Part shown: positions 25,973 through 36,279 of the stretch, in pieces | How positions within the stretch are numbered: position 1 is the stretch's first letter | How the letters are laid out: the number at the start of each line of letters is the position of its first letter | DNA from: Methyloversatilis discipulorum | GTDB taxonomy: Bacteria > Pseudomonadota > Gammaproteobacteria > Burkholderiales > Rhodocyclaceae | Assembly (NCBI RefSeq): GCF_018780585.1 | Contig: NZ_JADMJL010000050.1 | Location: 1-64,000, forward strand | Direction of reading: 5' to 3' | Length of the DNA: 64,000 bases | The notes under the pieces: generated by a model | The model's input: the letters and a program-made list of their open reading frames with translations, nothing else | Told to the model about the DNA's origin: nothing | Databases searched by the model: none | Translations under genes and position numbers: made by a program

Positions 25973-27874
25973 TCAGTTTCCGCTGTCGAGCGGCAGCGCG
26001 TCGACGCCCAGCGCGCGGATGCGCTTGCGCCAGCCGCGGAAGGCCTTCGCGCCGAGCGGCACCACGTGCAGCGACACCGGATAGTCCGCCGCCGCCAGCG
26101 TCCGCGCCAGCTTGCCGAGCGCTTCTTCGCTGCGCAGCCAGCGCCGTGTCATGTCGAAAGCCAGCACGTAGGCACGCGCCCGCGGGTCGGCGGCGATCGG
26201 TCGGCGCAGCAGGAAGACGCGGGCGAGGCGATCGACGTGCGGCAGCACGGCGCGCACGATGTCCGCTTCGGTCTCCGGCGACAGGTCGTGCCGACCGAGT
26301 TCGCACTTCGGGTCCAGCGTGTCCATTTCGTGCTGCACGCCGGCGAGATGTGCCTGCAGTCTTTCCCAGCGTTCGCGGTACAGGTCGGCGCGCACCGGGT
26401 CGCGCGTGCGCAGCCAGCGCCAGATCGTTTCGCAGCCGGCGAGTATCGCGTCGGCGTGGGCCTGCATCACCGCCTCGATGTCGTCGATGCCGCCGGCGTC
26501 ATCGGCGTCCAGTTTCAGATCGCCGAGCGCGAAGCGGGCCGCAAGGTGGTCCGGCGCCCGCGCCAGCAGCGCCTCGATGGCCGGCCGCCGGTCGGCATCC
26601 GGTTCCAGTTCTGCAGTCAGCTGCAGCAGCGTCCATTCATCCTCGACGCTGCGTTCGCCGTTTTCACGCAGCGCCTGCAACTGCTGCAGGCGTTCGGCCA
26701 GATAGCTGTTGCGCTCCTGCCAGCGCGTGCGTACGTCGTCGCGCCAGCGGGCGTCGAGTACGCCGGCCAGCCGTGGCAGCGCGTCGCCCAGCCAGCGCTC
26801 GGCCGCGGTCGTGCCGATCGCCGGCAGGACGGGTGACGGCGCTTCGCCCAATGCGCGCAGGCGGTCGTTCAGGCAGGGGTGGGTGTCGCCGTAGCCGGTG
26901 CTTTCCTGCAGTACCTCGTCGCGGTAGCGGCAGGCGCGCGCTTCGTCGAGCGACGACAGCGCGCGTCGCCATTCGCCGCTCAGTGCGGAAGGCGGCTCCG
27001 CCTGCAGGCGGGCCAGACGGTCTATGCCGGGCCAGAAATCCTGCGCCTCGAAGCGCGCGGCGACGCCCACCCGCTGCAGCGCACGGGCGGCTGCGGCGGC
27101 ACCGACCAGTTCGGCCGACGAGCGGTCGGCCTGGTATTCGTTGGCGCGCGCCATCACGAACGAGTAGGCGTTGAACCACGGTGCGTACCAGTCGAACAGC
27201 CGGGCGACGAGGCGGCTGCCCCAGTCGTCCCATGTCTGCGCCATCGACTGCATCTGTCCCCAGGCGCCACGCAGGCGGTAGATGAAGGCGCCGAAGCGGC
27301 CGTGGTCGCCAGCCAGATGACCGTATTCGTGGGCGACCACCGCCAGCGCCTCGTCCTCGTCCAGCGTCTGCAGCAGCGGCAGGCCCAGTATCAGGTAGTG
27401 CCGGTTCCAGCCGAACAGGCCGAGCCGCGGATGCTGCACGACGGCCGCGTTGAGCTGATCGACCAGCAGCACGTGATGGAAGACGGGCCCGTTCATCCGT
27501 CGCTGCATGTCGTCGAGGCGCTCGAACAGACGGGGCGCATCCTCGCGCTTGATCTCCAGGCCCTCCGGTGCCGGGAAGCGCGCCAGCAGCATGCGGAAGG
27601 ACGTCTTCAGCAGCAGCCACAGCGGCAGCGCGAGCAGGATGAGGGCCTTGCCCAGCTTCAGCGCGATCAGCGCCACCGCGCCACCGCCCTTGAACAGCAT
27701 CAGTACGACGCCGGCCAGCGCACCGACCATCAGCAGGGCCATGCCGAGCACGACGGCCAGGATGACGAAGCCGAGCAGCGCCACCGCCGCCACGCGCGCG
27801 CGATAGCCCGACGGGTTGCGCGCGGCCACCGCTTCGAGGCGGTGGATCAGCTGTTCGAAACGCGATACGTCCAT
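25973..27874 (-). CDS. M48-family membrane metallopeptidase
   Basis: A 633-residue protein with two N-terminal membrane helices (about 25-60 and 72-92) and a zinc peptidase domain. The catalytic HEXXH is in VVAHEYGHLAGDHG near residue 182, and the third ligand region is ARANEYQADRSS. The C-terminal half contains helical, tetratricopeptide-like sequence (ALLARAPDHLAARFALGDLKLD). It resembles Ste24/YfgC-like peptidases in general plan, but the substrate is unknown. It stands alone on the minus strand. Confidence 0.85.
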   Translation of the reverse strand: MDVSRFEQLIHRLEAVAARNPSGYRARVAAVALLGFVILAVVLGMALLMVGALAGVVLMLFKGGGAVALIALKLGKALILLALPLWLLLKTSFRMLLARFPAPEGLEIKREDAPRLFERLDDMQRRMNGPVFHHVLLVDQLNAAVVQHPRLGLFGWNRHYLILGLPLLQTLDEDEALAVVAHEYGHLAGDHGRFGAFIYRLRGAWGQMQSMAQTWDDWGSRLVARLFDWYAPWFNAYSFVMARANEYQADRSSAELVGAAAAARALQRVGVAARFEAQDFWPGIDRLARLQAEPPSALSGEWRRALSSLDEARACRYRDEVLQESTGYGDTHPCLNDRLRALGEAPSPVLPAIGTTAAERWLGDALPRLAGVLDARWRDDVRTRWQERNSYLAERLQQLQALRENGERSVEDEWTLLQLTAELEPDADRRPAIEALLARAPDHLAARFALGDLKLDADDAGGIDDIEAVMQAHADAILAGCETIWRWLRTRDPVRADLYRERWERLQAHLAGVQHEMDTLDPKCELGRHDLSPETEADIVRAVLPHVDRLARVFLLRRPIAADPRARAYVLAFDMTRRWLRSEEALGKLARTLAAADYPVSLHVVPLGAKAFRGWRKRIRALGVDALPLDSGN

Positions 27875-27944
27875 GCATCCATCCCTGTCCCCGGAAAGGA
27901 CGATGAAAATAGCATGGCCGTATTCCGCTGCCGTGACGCTTTGC

Positions 27945-28838
27945 TCAGCGCCGGCCCACCCACAGCACGCCGGCGATCACCAGCACGGTGCCGGCGATCT
28001 GCAGCGCCGACACCGGTTCGGCCAGCATCCACCAGGCGAGGAAGACGGTGATGACCGGACCGGTGCTGCCGACCAGCGCGGCGGTCTGCGCGCCCATGCG
28101 GCGGATCGCCGCCGACTGCAGGAACACCGGCAGCACGGTCGAGAACAGCGCCATCGCCACCGCCAGCCACAGCACCGGTGCAGGCTGCGCCAGCGCGTCG
28201 AGCGGGCGCAGCGCGACGAAGTGCAGGCTGACCGCCACCGTCGACACCAGTGTGGCGAGCGCCGAAAAGCGCGTCGCGCCGAGCTTGCGTATCGGCGCCG
28301 CGGCACCGGTCAGGTAGATGGCGAAGCTGAGCGAGGAGCCGAACACCAGCGCGCAGCCCAGTGCAATGACGGCCGCTTCGCCGCTCACTTCGATGTCGTG
28401 TACCACGGCCAGCGCGATGCCGGCGTAGCAGAGCAGGCTGGCGACGACTTCGCGCCGCGTGATGCGGCGGCCGTGTGCCATCCAGCCGATCAGCAGCGTC
28501 AGCGTCGGGTAGGTGAACAGCACCAGCCGTTCGAGGCCGGCCGATATGTAGAGCAGGCCGTAGAAGTCCAGCATGCTGGCGCCGTAGTAGCCGAACAGGC
28601 CGAGCACGGTGACGGTCACCCAGTCGCGTGCGCTGAGCGGCGCGCCGCGCCGGGCTTCGCGCCAGGCGACGACGACGAATACCGGTGCGGCCAGCAGCAT
28701 GCGCAGCGCCACCAGCGTGACCGGATCGACGCCGTGCGGATAGGCGAGCTTGGCCAGGATGGCCTTCAGCGAAAAGCCGGCCGAAGCGATGACCGCGAGC
28801 CAGATGCCGAGGCGCGCGTCGGTGGCCGGTGTCGACAT
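27945..28838 (-). CDS. EamA-family (DMT) transporter
   Basis: A 297-residue inner-membrane protein of ten predicted helices made of two EamA repeats, one beginning IWLAVIASAGFSLKAILAKLAYPHG, written here in parts, and one beginning ALGCALVFGSSLSFAIYL. DMT transporters export metabolites or drugs; the substrate cannot be told. The start at 28838 is two bases from the stop of the HerA-like gene, so the two form an operon, though no functional link is evident. Confidence 0.85.
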   Translation of the reverse strand: MSTPATDARLGIWLAVIASAGFSLKAILAKLAYPHGVDPVTLVALRMLLAAPVFVVVAWREARRGAPLSARDWVTVTVLGLFGYYGASMLDFYGLLYISAGLERLVLFTYPTLTLLIGWMAHGRRITRREVVASLLCYAGIALAVVHDIEVSGEAAVIALGCALVFGSSLSFAIYLTGAAAPIRKLGATRFSALATLVSTVAVSLHFVALRPLDALAQPAPVLWLAVAMALFSTVLPVFLQSAAIRRMGAQTAALVGSTGPVITVFLAWWMLAEPVSALQIAGTVLVIAGVLWVGRR

Positions 28839-28840
28839 CG

Positions 28841-30352
28841 CTACTTCCGTCGTCCGCCGAGGATGGAACCGAGCACGCCGCGCACGATTTCGCGCCCGAC
28901 CGAACTGGCGATGGTGCGCGCCACCGTCTTGGCGGCCATCTGCGCGATGCCGTCGCGCTGACCGCCGCGCGGGCCGGTGGATCCGAACACGATGTCGCCC
29001 AGACCGCCGAGCAGGCCGCCGCCCGAGCCGGCCGGCGCTTCGGGCACCGGCTTGCCGGTGGCGGCCGGGTTGGCGTTTACGGCGGCTGCCAGCATTTCGT
29101 AGGCGGATTCGCGGTCCAGCGTCTGTTCGTAGCGGCCGCGCATCGGCGAGTGCTGGATCATCGCGCTGCGCTCGTCGGCGGTCAGCGGGCCGAGGCGGGA
29201 CGCCGGCGGCAGCACGAAGGCGCGCTCGACCATCGACGGCCGGCCCTTCTCGTCGAGGAAGGAAATGAGCGCTTCGCCGGTGCCCAGCTCCATGATGGCC
29301 TGTTCGGCGTCGAACTTCGGGTTCTGCCGCATGGTCTGGGCGGCGGTCTTGACCGCCTTCTGGTCGCGCGGCGTGAACGCGCGCAGCGCGTGCTGCACCC
29401 GGTTGCCGAGCTGGGCCAGCACGGAATCCGGCACGTCCAGCGGGTTCTGCGTCACGAAATAGACGCCGACGCCCTTGGAGCGGATCAGTCGCACGACCTG
29501 TTCGATCTTTTCCAGCAGCGCCGGCGGCGCCTCGTTGAACAGCAGGTGGGCTTCGTCGAAGAAGAACACCAGCTTGGGCTTGTCCATGTCGCCCACTTCC
29601 GGCAGCTGTTCGAACAGTTCGGCCAGCAGCCACAGCAGGAAGGTCGAGTAGAGCTTGGGCGAGTTGTACAGGCGGTCGGCGGCCAGGATGTTGATGGTGC
29701 CGCGGCCGTGCTCGTCGAAGGTCATCAGGTCGGCGATGTCCAGCATCGGTTCGCCGAAGAAGCGGTCGGCGCCCTGTTCCTCCAGCTGCAGCAGGCCGCG
29801 CTGGATGGCGCCGATCGACGCGGTGGAAATGTTGCCGTACTGGGTCTTGAACTGCGCCGCGTTGTCGCCGACATGCTGTACCAGCGCGCGCAGGTCCTTC
29901 ATGTCGAGCAGCAGCAGGCCGTGGTCGTCGGCCACCTTGAACACGATGGTGAGCACGCCGGCCTGCGTTTCGTTCAGGCCGAGCAGGCGGGCGAGCAGCA
30001 GCGGACCCATGTCGCTGACGGTGGCGCGTATCGGGTGACCGGATTCGCCGAACACGTCCCAGAAGCAGACCGGGCTCGGGTAGGGCACGAAATCGCTGAT
30101 GCCCAGCATGTCGAGGCGCTGCTGCAGCTTCGGGCTGACCGTACCGGCCGCAGCCATGCCCGACAGGTCGCCCTTCACGTCGGCCATGAACACCGGTGTG
30201 CCGATGTAGGAGAAGCGTTCGGCCAGCGACTGCAGCGTGACGGTTTTGCCGGTGCCGGTGGCGCCGGTGATGAGCCCGTGGCGGTTGGCCATATTGGGCA
30301 GCAGGGCGAGCGAGAGGTCGCCGGCGCGGGCGATGTGGAGCGGTTCGGCCAT
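28841..30352 (-). CDS. HerA-like ATPase (DUF853 family)
   Basis: A 503-residue cytoplasmic ATPase. Walker A is [12 protein letters not shown] near residue 35, followed by [13 protein letters not shown]; Walker B is [12 protein letters not shown]. The sequence [22 protein letters not shown] and [26 protein letters not shown] is characteristic of the DUF853 (YjgR-type) group of HerA/FtsK-like pumps. A glycine-rich C-terminus ([13 protein letters not shown]) ends in basic residues. The start at 30352 (MAEPLHI) was chosen over an upstream open frame. The role is unknown; it is not next to NurA, so not a standard HerA-NurA repair pair. Confidence 0.88.
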   Translation of the reverse strand: MAEPLHIARAGDLSLALLPNMANRHGLITGATGTGKTVTLQSLAERFSYIGTPVFMADVKGDLSGMAAAGTVSPKLQQRLDMLGISDFVPYPSPVCFWDVFGESGHPIRATVSDMGPLLLARLLGLNETQAGVLTIVFKVADDHGLLLLDMKDLRALVQHVGDNAAQFKTQYGNISTASIGAIQRGLLQLEEQGADRFFGEPMLDIADLMTFDEHGRGTINILAADRLYNSPKLYSTFLLWLLAELFEQLPEVGDMDKPKLVFFFDEAHLLFNEAPPALLEKIEQVVRLIRSKGVGVYFVTQNPLDVPDSVLAQLGNRVQHALRAFTPRDQKAVKTAAQTMRQNPKFDAEQAIMELGTGEALISFLDEKGRPSMVERAFVLPPASRLGPLTADERSAMIQHSPMRGRYEQTLDRESAYEMLAAAVNANPAATGKPVPEAPAGSGGGLLGGLGDIVFGSTGPRGGQRDGIAQMAAKTVARTIASSVGREIVRGVLGSILGGRRK

Positions 30353-30420
30353 GGCTTCTGTCCTCGGAGGGGATGGCGCGATGCTACCAGCGCGGCGCCC
30401 AAACCGAGCGTGAGCGCGCC

Positions 30421-32040
30421 CTATGACGCGAAGCGGTACTGCGACTTGCCGGCGCGCTTGGCTTCGTACATTGCGTCGTCGGCACGGCGCATCAATGCGT
30501 CCGGTGCGTCTGTCCGGGAGTCGGTGTAGGCGATGCCGACACTGGCGCCGATCTGCACCAGCTGGTTGCCGCCGGCGTCTATCGGCCGCGCCAGTGCGCT
30601 GACGATCTTGGCAGCGATGAAGCGCGCGGTGTCCGGGCTTTCCAGCGCGCACAGCACGACGACGAATTCGTCGCCGCCCAGCCGCGCGACCAGATCGGTG
30701 CGCCGTACGACCGCTTCCAGCTGTCGCGCGACCCAGCTGAGCACGCGGTCGCCGGCTTCGTGGCCCTGCGTGTCATTCACCTGCTTGAAGCCGTCGAGAT
30801 CGACCAGCATCAGCGCCAGACCGCTGCCGTGCAGGTTTTCCAGCGCGCTGCTGAGGCGGTGCTCGATGCCGCGCCGGTTCAGCAGACCGGTCAGCGGGTC
30901 GCGCTCGGCCATCGCCAGCGCGCTCGCCTCGGCGCGCTTGCGTTCGGTCACGTCGTTGGCGATGCCCTGCAGCAGGCCGTCGGGCAGCGGGTTGAGCACG
31001 ACGTGCAGCCAGAGCACGCCGGACTCGCCGTACTGCACGCCGAAATCGGCTGAGGTCGGCCGCTGGTCGCTCAGGGCGCGCACCATCAGCGTATCGAGCC
31101 GCGATGAGGCGTCGCCGAGCAGGGCGCCCAGCGCGTAGCTGCGATCGCTGCCCTCGCGCGCCGGCAGCCGCAGCTTGGCCGCCAGCCAGGGGTTCCAGTC
31201 GTGCAGGCGACCGGCGTTGTCGACGGTGAAGATGCCTGTTTCCGCGCTTTCGAAGATGAGCCTGAACTTGCGCTCGGACGCCTCCAGCTGTGCCCGCGTA
31301 TCGCGCTCGGTGGCGAGCAGGTCGTCCATCCGCGTGATCAGCGTATTGATGTCGCCGGCCAGCCGGCCGATCTCGTCGCCGGCGTGGCCGGCCGGTACCG
31401 AAACGTGCTTGCCAACGCCGATTTCGAGGTGGTGCAGGTCATCCGACAGCTTCTTCACCGGGCGCGTGAATACGTTCAGCACCACCCAGGCCACCGACAG
31501 CACGACGAACACCAGTTCGATCAGCAGGATGATGGCGATGAAGCTCGAGTAAGCGCCGGCGTCGTGCGCGATCTTCGAACTGGCCGGCCATACCTTGAGC
31601 TCGCCCACCTGCTGGTCGGATGCGAACGGCGAGGTCAGGGGCCGGGCGAGCACCGGCAGCCGCAGTACGCCGGTGTCGTTGTCGGCCTCGCCCACCGACG
31701 CCAGCACGTGGTCGCCCTCGGTGATGACGACGCGGGCGACGGCATCGTTGAGCAGCAGGCCGCGGGCCACCTCGTTCGCCAGTTGTTCGTCGCGCGCGAA
31801 GGCGGCGACGCTGGCGGTGCGCTCGACGGTGGCCATCAGTTCCGCCAGATGCCGCTGCATCCGTTCGCGCTCTTCACGCCCGACCATGACGGTGCTGGCC
31901 AGCGCGACCAGAACGCCGACCAGCCCGCCGAAGAACAGCATCAGCAAAGTGGTCCGCCAGACCACGCTGGTCTGCAGCCGACGCGGCGAGTGCGCGGCGT
32001 CGGGCGTGCCGGGCGGGCGGGAAGCCGGTTCAGTACTCAA
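30421..32040 (-). CDS. Membrane diguanylate cyclase with HAMP and PAS domains
   Basis: About 539 residues from a TTG at 32040; the frame is open to 32088, and the start is uncertain because it overlaps the upstream gene. Two membrane helices ([20 protein letters not shown] and [20 protein letters not shown]) bracket a periplasmic domain of CHASE8-like character. Then come HAMP, PAS (about 270-390) and a GGDEF domain with the active [11 protein letters not shown] motif and [11 protein letters not shown]. It should make cyclic di-GMP. A classical RxxD inhibitory site is not obvious before GGDEF. It is third in an operon behind an outer-membrane protein and a phosphate-binding-like protein, which suggests ligand-dependent cyclase control. 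Confidence 0.87.
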   Translation of the reverse strand: MSTEPASRPPGTPDAAHSPRRLQTSVVWRTTLLMLFFGGLVGVLVALASTVMVGREERERMQRHLAELMATVERTASVAAFARDEQLANEVARGLLLNDAVARVVITEGDHVLASVGEADNDTGVLRLPVLARPLTSPFASDQQVGELKVWPASSKIAHDAGAYSSFIAIILLIELVFVVLSVAWVVLNVFTRPVKKLSDDLHHLEIGVGKHVSVPAGHAGDEIGRLAGDINTLITRMDDLLATERDTRAQLEASERKFRLIFESAETGIFTVDNAGRLHDWNPWLAAKLRLPAREGSDRSYALGALLGDASSRLDTLMVRALSDQRPTSADFGVQYGESGVLWLHVVLNPLPDGLLQGIANDVTERKRAEASALAMAERDPLTGLLNRRGIEHRLSSALENLHGSGLALMLVDLDGFKQVNDTQGHEAGDRVLSWVARQLEAVVRRTDLVARLGGDEFVVVLCALESPDTARFIAAKIVSALARPIDAGGNQLVQIGASVGIAYTDSRTDAPDALMRRADDAMYEAKRAGKSQYRFAS

Positions 32041-32464
32041 GGAGCAGCACCACCCGGACGCGCTTGTCCACCCGCGCGGCGTCGACATAGCCGATCGTGC
32101 CGCGCTCGGCCGCGACGCGTCGCAGCACCGACTCGGCGTCGTCGATCTGCTCCGGCGGCTGGGTCCGTCCGGAGAATTTCAGGCGCGCCCAGTAGGCGCT
32201 GATCTCGTTCATTTCGCGATTGACCAGTGCGCGGTAGAAGTCCGCGCGCAACGATTTCGTATCCAGCACGACGGCGGGCGTGCCGGACGGCAGGTGCTTG
32301 ATGCGACCGAGGAACAGATGGCTTGCTTCCTCCCTGCTCAGGCTGTCCACCCCGCTCGATGGGTGAACGATGACCGCCAGCGTTTCCGCACGCGCCCATC
32401 CGCTCACGAACGCAAGAACGAGCGTGAGCAGGGTTCGTCGGGTGAACAAGTGCATCAGCGGCAT
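32030..32464 (-). CDS. Short PstS-like periplasmic substrate-binding protein
   Basis: A 144-residue exported protein (signal peptide to about residue 26, WARAETL). LAVIVHPSSGVDSLSREEASHLFLGRI and GTIGYVDAARVDKRVRVVL follow the pattern of phosphate-ABC-transporter-type binding domains, but only about half a normal PstS is present. Such short forms are often next to cyclases and porins. The start overlaps the stop of the outer-membrane gene, and the end overlaps the cyclase gene. A sensory rather than transport role is inferred since no permease is nearby. Confidence 0.75.
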   Translation of the reverse strand: MPLMHLFTRRTLLTLVLAFVSGWARAETLAVIVHPSSGVDSLSREEASHLFLGRIKHLPSGTPAVVLDTKSLRADFYRALVNREMNEISAYWARLKFSGRTQPPEQIDDAESVLRRVAAERGTIGYVDAARVDKRVRVVLLLEY

Positions 32465-33693
32465 CAGAAAACGAAATCCAGCACGACGGTGAACAGCGTC
32501 AGACTGGCATCGCGGACCGGCAGGCCGCTGGGGGTGATCAGTATCGACGACGATGAGGCATTGATCTTTTCGATTTGTACCTTCAAGGCGTAATCGGTGG
32601 CGAAGTCATAACGCACACCGGCGCCAAAAGTGCGCTGATTCATCGTCAGCCGGTCCACGACGCGGTCATAGACGACCTGCAGCGCAGCCGCCGGCGCCGG
32701 CAGCGTCAGCGCACTGTCGTCCGGCTCGAAGGAGATGCGTCCCCAGGTCAGATAGGGCTTCCATGCGCCGATGCGGTAGCCGGCGACCACGCTCGAACCC
32801 CAGCCGGAATAGCGCGGAAACTGAGAGAAGGTTTCCCGCGCAAGAATGCCCTGCAGCGACCACGGGCCGTTTTCGTAGCGCGCGCTGAGACCGGCGAAGG
32901 TGATGTGGTGCGAAGTCTGGATCTGCGATGCCCGCAACTGTGCCTGCGCCAGCGGTACCGATGCCAGCGCGTCGCGCAGTTCGACCAGCGAACGGTCGCC
33001 GCGCGCGTGGATGTCGGCCCAGGCCGCCTTCAGCGTCAGCGTGTCGTTCGCCCATTCGATCGTCGCGCCCACGGTGGTCGCATCGTCCTGCGTCACCCGC
33101 TGGCCGTACAGGTAGAAGTCGCCCCGCGATTGACCGCCATACACCTTGACGCTGCCCAGTCCGTCGCCGATCGGCGTGCGCAGCGTGAGGTCGGCGCCAT
33201 CGAAGCGGTCCTGCGTCACCACGCCGTACACCTCGGTCGGCGGTCGCGCCGCGGTGTAGGCATAGCCGACGTGGCGTGAGTCGCCTTCGAGGTAGATGTC
33301 GGCGCCGAGCCGGCCGGCGCGCAGTTCCAGCCAGTCGGTCGGGGCGTAGCGCACGAAGCCCCAGCTCAGGATGGGCGCCCAGTTGCCTTCGCTGTTCAGG
33401 CGACTGACCGCCTGTATCGTCGTCGACCAGCGCGGATTGAAGCTGGCGTTCGCCTGCAGGCCGATGCGGGTGTCCAGACGGAAGCCCAGCTTGTCGCCCT
33501 CGATGCCGCCAGCCTGCTCCAGGTCACGCCGATAGACGACGTCCTCCTGGCTGTGATAACCGGCGCCCAGCGTTCCGAAGCCGCCGAAGTGCCACAACGG
33601 CTCGGTAGCCGGGTCGTCCGCCAGGGCGCCGCTGCTGGCGCTGATGGCCAGCAGAGCGATCAGAAGTCTTGTACTTGTCACGATTGCATTCAC
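32464..33693 (-). CDS. Outer-membrane porin-like protein
   Basis: A 409-residue protein from a GTG at 33693, which gives a proper signal peptide (LLIALLAISASSGALA); the longer frame lacks one at its N-terminus. The mature part alternates short polar turns with amphipathic strands (for example VKVYGGQSRGDFYLYGQ and WSLQGILARETFSQF) and ends in VVLDFVF, a C-terminal aromatic beta-signal for BAM insertion. It is probably a 16-strand-class barrel. The ligand is unknown. It leads an operon with the PstS-like and cyclase genes and is divergent from yebC. Confidence 0.75.
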   Translation of the reverse strand: MNAIVTSTRLLIALLAISASSGALADDPATEPLWHFGGFGTLGAGYHSQEDVVYRRDLEQAGGIEGDKLGFRLDTRIGLQANASFNPRWSTTIQAVSRLNSEGNWAPILSWGFVRYAPTDWLELRAGRLGADIYLEGDSRHVGYAYTAARPPTEVYGVVTQDRFDGADLTLRTPIGDGLGSVKVYGGQSRGDFYLYGQRVTQDDATTVGATIEWANDTLTLKAAWADIHARGDRSLVELRDALASVPLAQAQLRASQIQTSHHITFAGLSARYENGPWSLQGILARETFSQFPRYSGWGSSVVAGYRIGAWKPYLTWGRISFEPDDSALTLPAPAAALQVVYDRVVDRLTMNQRTFGAGVRYDFATDYALKVQIEKINASSSSILITPSGLPVRDASLTLFTVVLDFVF

Positions 33694-33821
33694 CCGCCGG
33701 CCACGGGGGTCGGAAAATTCCCATTCGGAATTAACGGAGTCCGGCGCAACGCTCTTGAGCCCGTCATCGGCGCTCTCGATTAAAATCGCGGCTTGCACAT
33801 TTCCAACGGACGTCTTCTTTC

Positions 33822-34550
33822 ATGGCCGGTCATTCCAAGTGGGCCAACATCCAGCATCGCAAGGGTCGTCAGGACGCCAAGCGGGGCAAGGTGTTCACCA
33901 AGCTGATCAAGGAAATCACCGTGGCAGCCCGGATGGGCGGCGGCGACCCCAACTTCAATCCGCGCCTGCGCATGGCGGTTGATAAGGCGAAGGGCGAAAA
34001 CATGCCCGGCGACAACATCGATCGCGCGGTCAAGCGCGGGACCGGTGAGCTCGACGGCGCAAGCTACGAGGAAATCCGCTACGAAGGGTACGGCATCGGC
34101 GGTGCTGCTGTCATGGTCGACTGCCTGACCGACAACCGTACCCGCACCGTGGCCGACGTGCGCCACGCCTTTTCCAAGTATGGCGGCAACCTCGGCACCG
34201 ACGGCTCGGTGGCTTTCATGTTCAAGCACTGCGGCCAGTTCATCTTCGCGCCCGGCACCTCCGAAGACGCGCTGATGGAAGCGGCGCTGGAAGCCGGCGC
34301 CGAGGACGTGCTGACCAACGACGACGGCTCGATCGAAGTGCTGAGCCCGCCAGCCGACTTCGTTGCGGTCAAGGACGCGCTGGAAAAGGCCGGCTTCAAG
34401 GCCGAATTCGCCGAAGTGACGATGAAGCCGCTGAACGAAAGCCCGCTGGCCGGCGACGACGCAGTGAAGATGCAGAAACTGCTGGACGTGCTGGACAGTC
34501 TGGACGACGTGCAGGAGGTCTACACCACCGCGGTGATGGACGAAGAGTAA
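33822..34550 (+). CDS. yebC: YebC/PmpR-family protein
   Basis: A 242-residue protein of the YebC/TACO1 family with the invariant start [23 protein letters not shown]. Family members were first called transcription regulators and are now known to help ribosomes pass proline-rich stretches; which role applies here is not decided by sequence. The three-domain length is normal. Upstream, TAAAAT at 33781-33786 is a likely -10 element, but the best -35 (TTGAGC, 33755-33760) is 20 bases away, so the promoter is only tentative. Confidence 0.95.
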   Translation: MAGHSKWANIQHRKGRQDAKRGKVFTKLIKEITVAARMGGGDPNFNPRLRMAVDKAKGENMPGDNIDRAVKRGTGELDGASYEEIRYEGYGIGGAAVMVDCLTDNRTRTVADVRHAFSKYGGNLGTDGSVAFMFKHCGQFIFAPGTSEDALMEAALEAGAEDVLTNDDGSIEVLSPPADFVAVKDALEKAGFKAEFAEVTMKPLNESPLAGDDAVKMQKLLDVLDSLDDVQEVYTTAVMDEE

Positions 34551-34617
34551 AGTCGCCGGGGTAAGGTCGCCAGGGTCTTTCGCCCAGGATGTTTCGCATA
34601 GTCACCGGAGAACGCCA

Positions 34618-34935
34618 ATGCTGCTCACCACCACGCCCACGCTCGAAGGCCGGCCCATCCGCCAGTACCACGGCGTGGTGACCGGCGAAGCCATCATCGG
34701 CGCCAACATCTTCAAGGACCTGTTCGCCAGCGTCCGCAATGTGGTCGGCGGTCGCGCCGGCGCCTACGAAAGCACACTGGCCGACGCGCGCGAGGCGGCG
34801 ATGCAGGAAATGAGCGAGGCGGCGGCGAAGCTGGGCGCCAACGCGGTGGTCGGCATCGACATCGACTACGAAGTGCTGGGCGCCGACAACGGCATGCTGA
34901 TGGTGTGCGTGAGCGGTACCGCGGTCAGCGTGTGA
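34618..34935 (+). CDS. YbjQ-family (UPF0145) protein
   Basis: A 105-residue protein matching the YbjQ/UPF0145 group: [23 protein letters not shown] at the N-terminus, then a helix with [27 protein letters not shown] and the final VCVSGTAV. These proteins form pentameric rings and are often annotated as heavy-metal-binding without strong proof. It is a single gene between yebC and the metX leader. Length is normal. Confidence 0.88.
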   Translation: MLLTTTPTLEGRPIRQYHGVVTGEAIIGANIFKDLFASVRNVVGGRAGAYESTLADAREAAMQEMSEAAAKLGANAVVGIDIDYEVLGADNGMLMVCVSGTAVSV

Positions 34936-34998
34936 CGCGCCGCACGATTGACAAACCCGCCTGATTCGCCAGAATGCAGGCAGTTTCCCCTGTTTCAT

Positions 34999-35088
34999 GG
35001 CGCCGATTTGTCTCAGCTTGCGGGCGCCCGGGTTCCTCCGGCGGTGTGCTGCCGGATCTCCCTTACAAATTCGGCTAAAGCGAGGGCG
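34999..35088 (+). ncRNA. Candidate SAM-II (SAM-alpha) riboswitch
   Basis: The metX leader contains the elements I expect of SAM-II: stem P1 GGCGCC (34999-35004) with GGCGCC (35023-35028), loop sequence GATTTG-TC (35005-35012) and CTTGC (35017-35021), and a 3' part ACAAATTCGGCTAAAGCGAG (35065-35084). The loop GATTTGT can pair with ACAAATT (35065-35071), the expected pseudoknot or triplex region. An extra hairpin TCCGGC...GCCGGA (35037-35056) lies in the variable insert. SAM binding would lower metX expression. Recognition is from memory of the family, without a covariance-model search. Confidence 0.6.
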
Positions 35089-35122
35089 AACCCGGTCCTG
35101 GCTTTGGTCAACCGGGTTTTTT
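35089..35122 (+). terminator. Intrinsic terminator directly before metX
   Basis: AACCCGG (35089-35095) pairs with CCGGGTT (35112-35118), followed by a run of T to 35122. The metX ATG is at 35124, so the hairpin takes the place where a ribosome-binding site would lie. It is the natural expression platform for the upstream riboswitch candidate, acting on termination, initiation or both. Confidence 0.75.
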
Positions 35123-35123
35123 C

Positions 35124-36266
35124 ATGGCCAACGAACTATCCATCCCTGAAGACAGCGTCGGCATCGTCAGCCCGCTGTGCGCGCGTTTCGACACGCCGCT
35201 GACGCTGAAGAGCGGCGCCGTGCTGCCGGGTTTCGAGCTGATGTACGAAACCTATGGCGAACTGAACGCCGCCCGCTCGAACGCGGTGCTGGTCTGCCCG
35301 GCGCTGTCCGGTCACCACCACGCAGCCGGCATCCATGCCGACGCGCCGAAGAACACCGGCTGGTGGGACAACCTGATCGGCCCGGGCAAGCCGCTCGACA
35401 CGCGCAAGTTCTTCGTCATCAGCGTGAACAATCTTGGCGGCTGTCACGGCTCGACCGGCCCGATGAGCACCAATCCGGAAACCGGCAAGCCCTGGGGGGC
35501 GGATTTCCCGGTGGTGACGGTCGAGGACTGGGTGGCGGCGCAGTCCTTGCTGGCCGACAGGTTGGGCATCGACTGCTGGGCGGCCATCATCGGCGGCAGC
35601 CTGGGTGGCATGCAGGCGATGGCGTGGTCGATTCACCTGCCGGCGCGCGTGCGCCACGCGCTGGTGATCGCATCGGCACCCAAGCTGACGGCGCAGAACA
35701 TCGCCTTCAACGAAGTGGCGCGCCAGGCCATCATCACCGACCCGGATTTCCACGGCGGCCACTTCTACGAACACAACACGCTGCCGCGTCGCGGTCTGCG
35801 GCTGGCGCGCATGCTGGGCCACATCACCTACCAGTCGGACGACCTGATGGCCGAGAAATTCGGCCGCCGGCTGCGCGAGGGCGGACGCAAGTTCAGTTTC
35901 GAGGTCGAGTTCGAGGTCGAGTCCTATCTGCGCTACCAGGGCGACAAGTTCGCCGGCAGCTTCGACGCCAACACCTATCTGCTGGCCACCCGCGCGCTCG
36001 ACTACTTCGACCCGGCGCACGACGCCGGCGGCGATCTGGCGGCCGCCTTCGCGCCGGCCACTGCCGACTACCTGCTGGTGTCCTTCTCGACCGACTGGCG
36101 CTTTGCGCCGTCGCGCTCGCGCGAAATCGTCGATGCGCTGATGCGCAAGGGTCGCAACGTGAGCTACGCCGAAATCGAATCGTCGGCCGGCCACGATTCC
36201 TTCCTGCTCGACGACCCGCACTACCATGCAGTGCTGCGTGCGTATTTCGACAACATTACGGTGTGA
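35124..36266 (+). CDS. metX: Homoserine O-acyltransferase
   Basis: A 380-residue alpha/beta-hydrolase that acylates homoserine in methionine synthesis. The nucleophile elbow is [19 protein letters not shown] (Ser near 147-155); the acid and histidine lie in [16 protein letters not shown] and [10 protein letters not shown]. Substrate could be acetyl- or succinyl-CoA; in betaproteobacteria with a metX-metW pair succinyl-CoA (MetXS) is common, and the text [21 protein letters not shown] fits that group. No Shine-Dalgarno sequence is visible because the terminator hairpin ends just before the ATG. metW follows 13 bases downstream. Confidence 0.94.
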   Translation: MANELSIPEDSVGIVSPLCARFDTPLTLKSGAVLPGFELMYETYGELNAARSNAVLVCPALSGHHHAAGIHADAPKNTGWWDNLIGPGKPLDTRKFFVISVNNLGGCHGSTGPMSTNPETGKPWGADFPVVTVEDWVAAQSLLADRLGIDCWAAIIGGSLGGMQAMAWSIHLPARVRHALVIASAPKLTAQNIAFNEVARQAIITDPDFHGGHFYEHNTLPRRGLRLARMLGHITYQSDDLMAEKFGRRLREGGRKFSFEVEFEVESYLRYQGDKFAGSFDANTYLLATRALDYFDPAHDAGGDLAAAFAPATADYLLVSFSTDWRFAPSRSREIVDALMRKGRNVSYAEIESSAGHDSFLLDDPHYHAVLRAYFDNITV

Positions 36267-36279
36267 GGCGGGTACTGAC

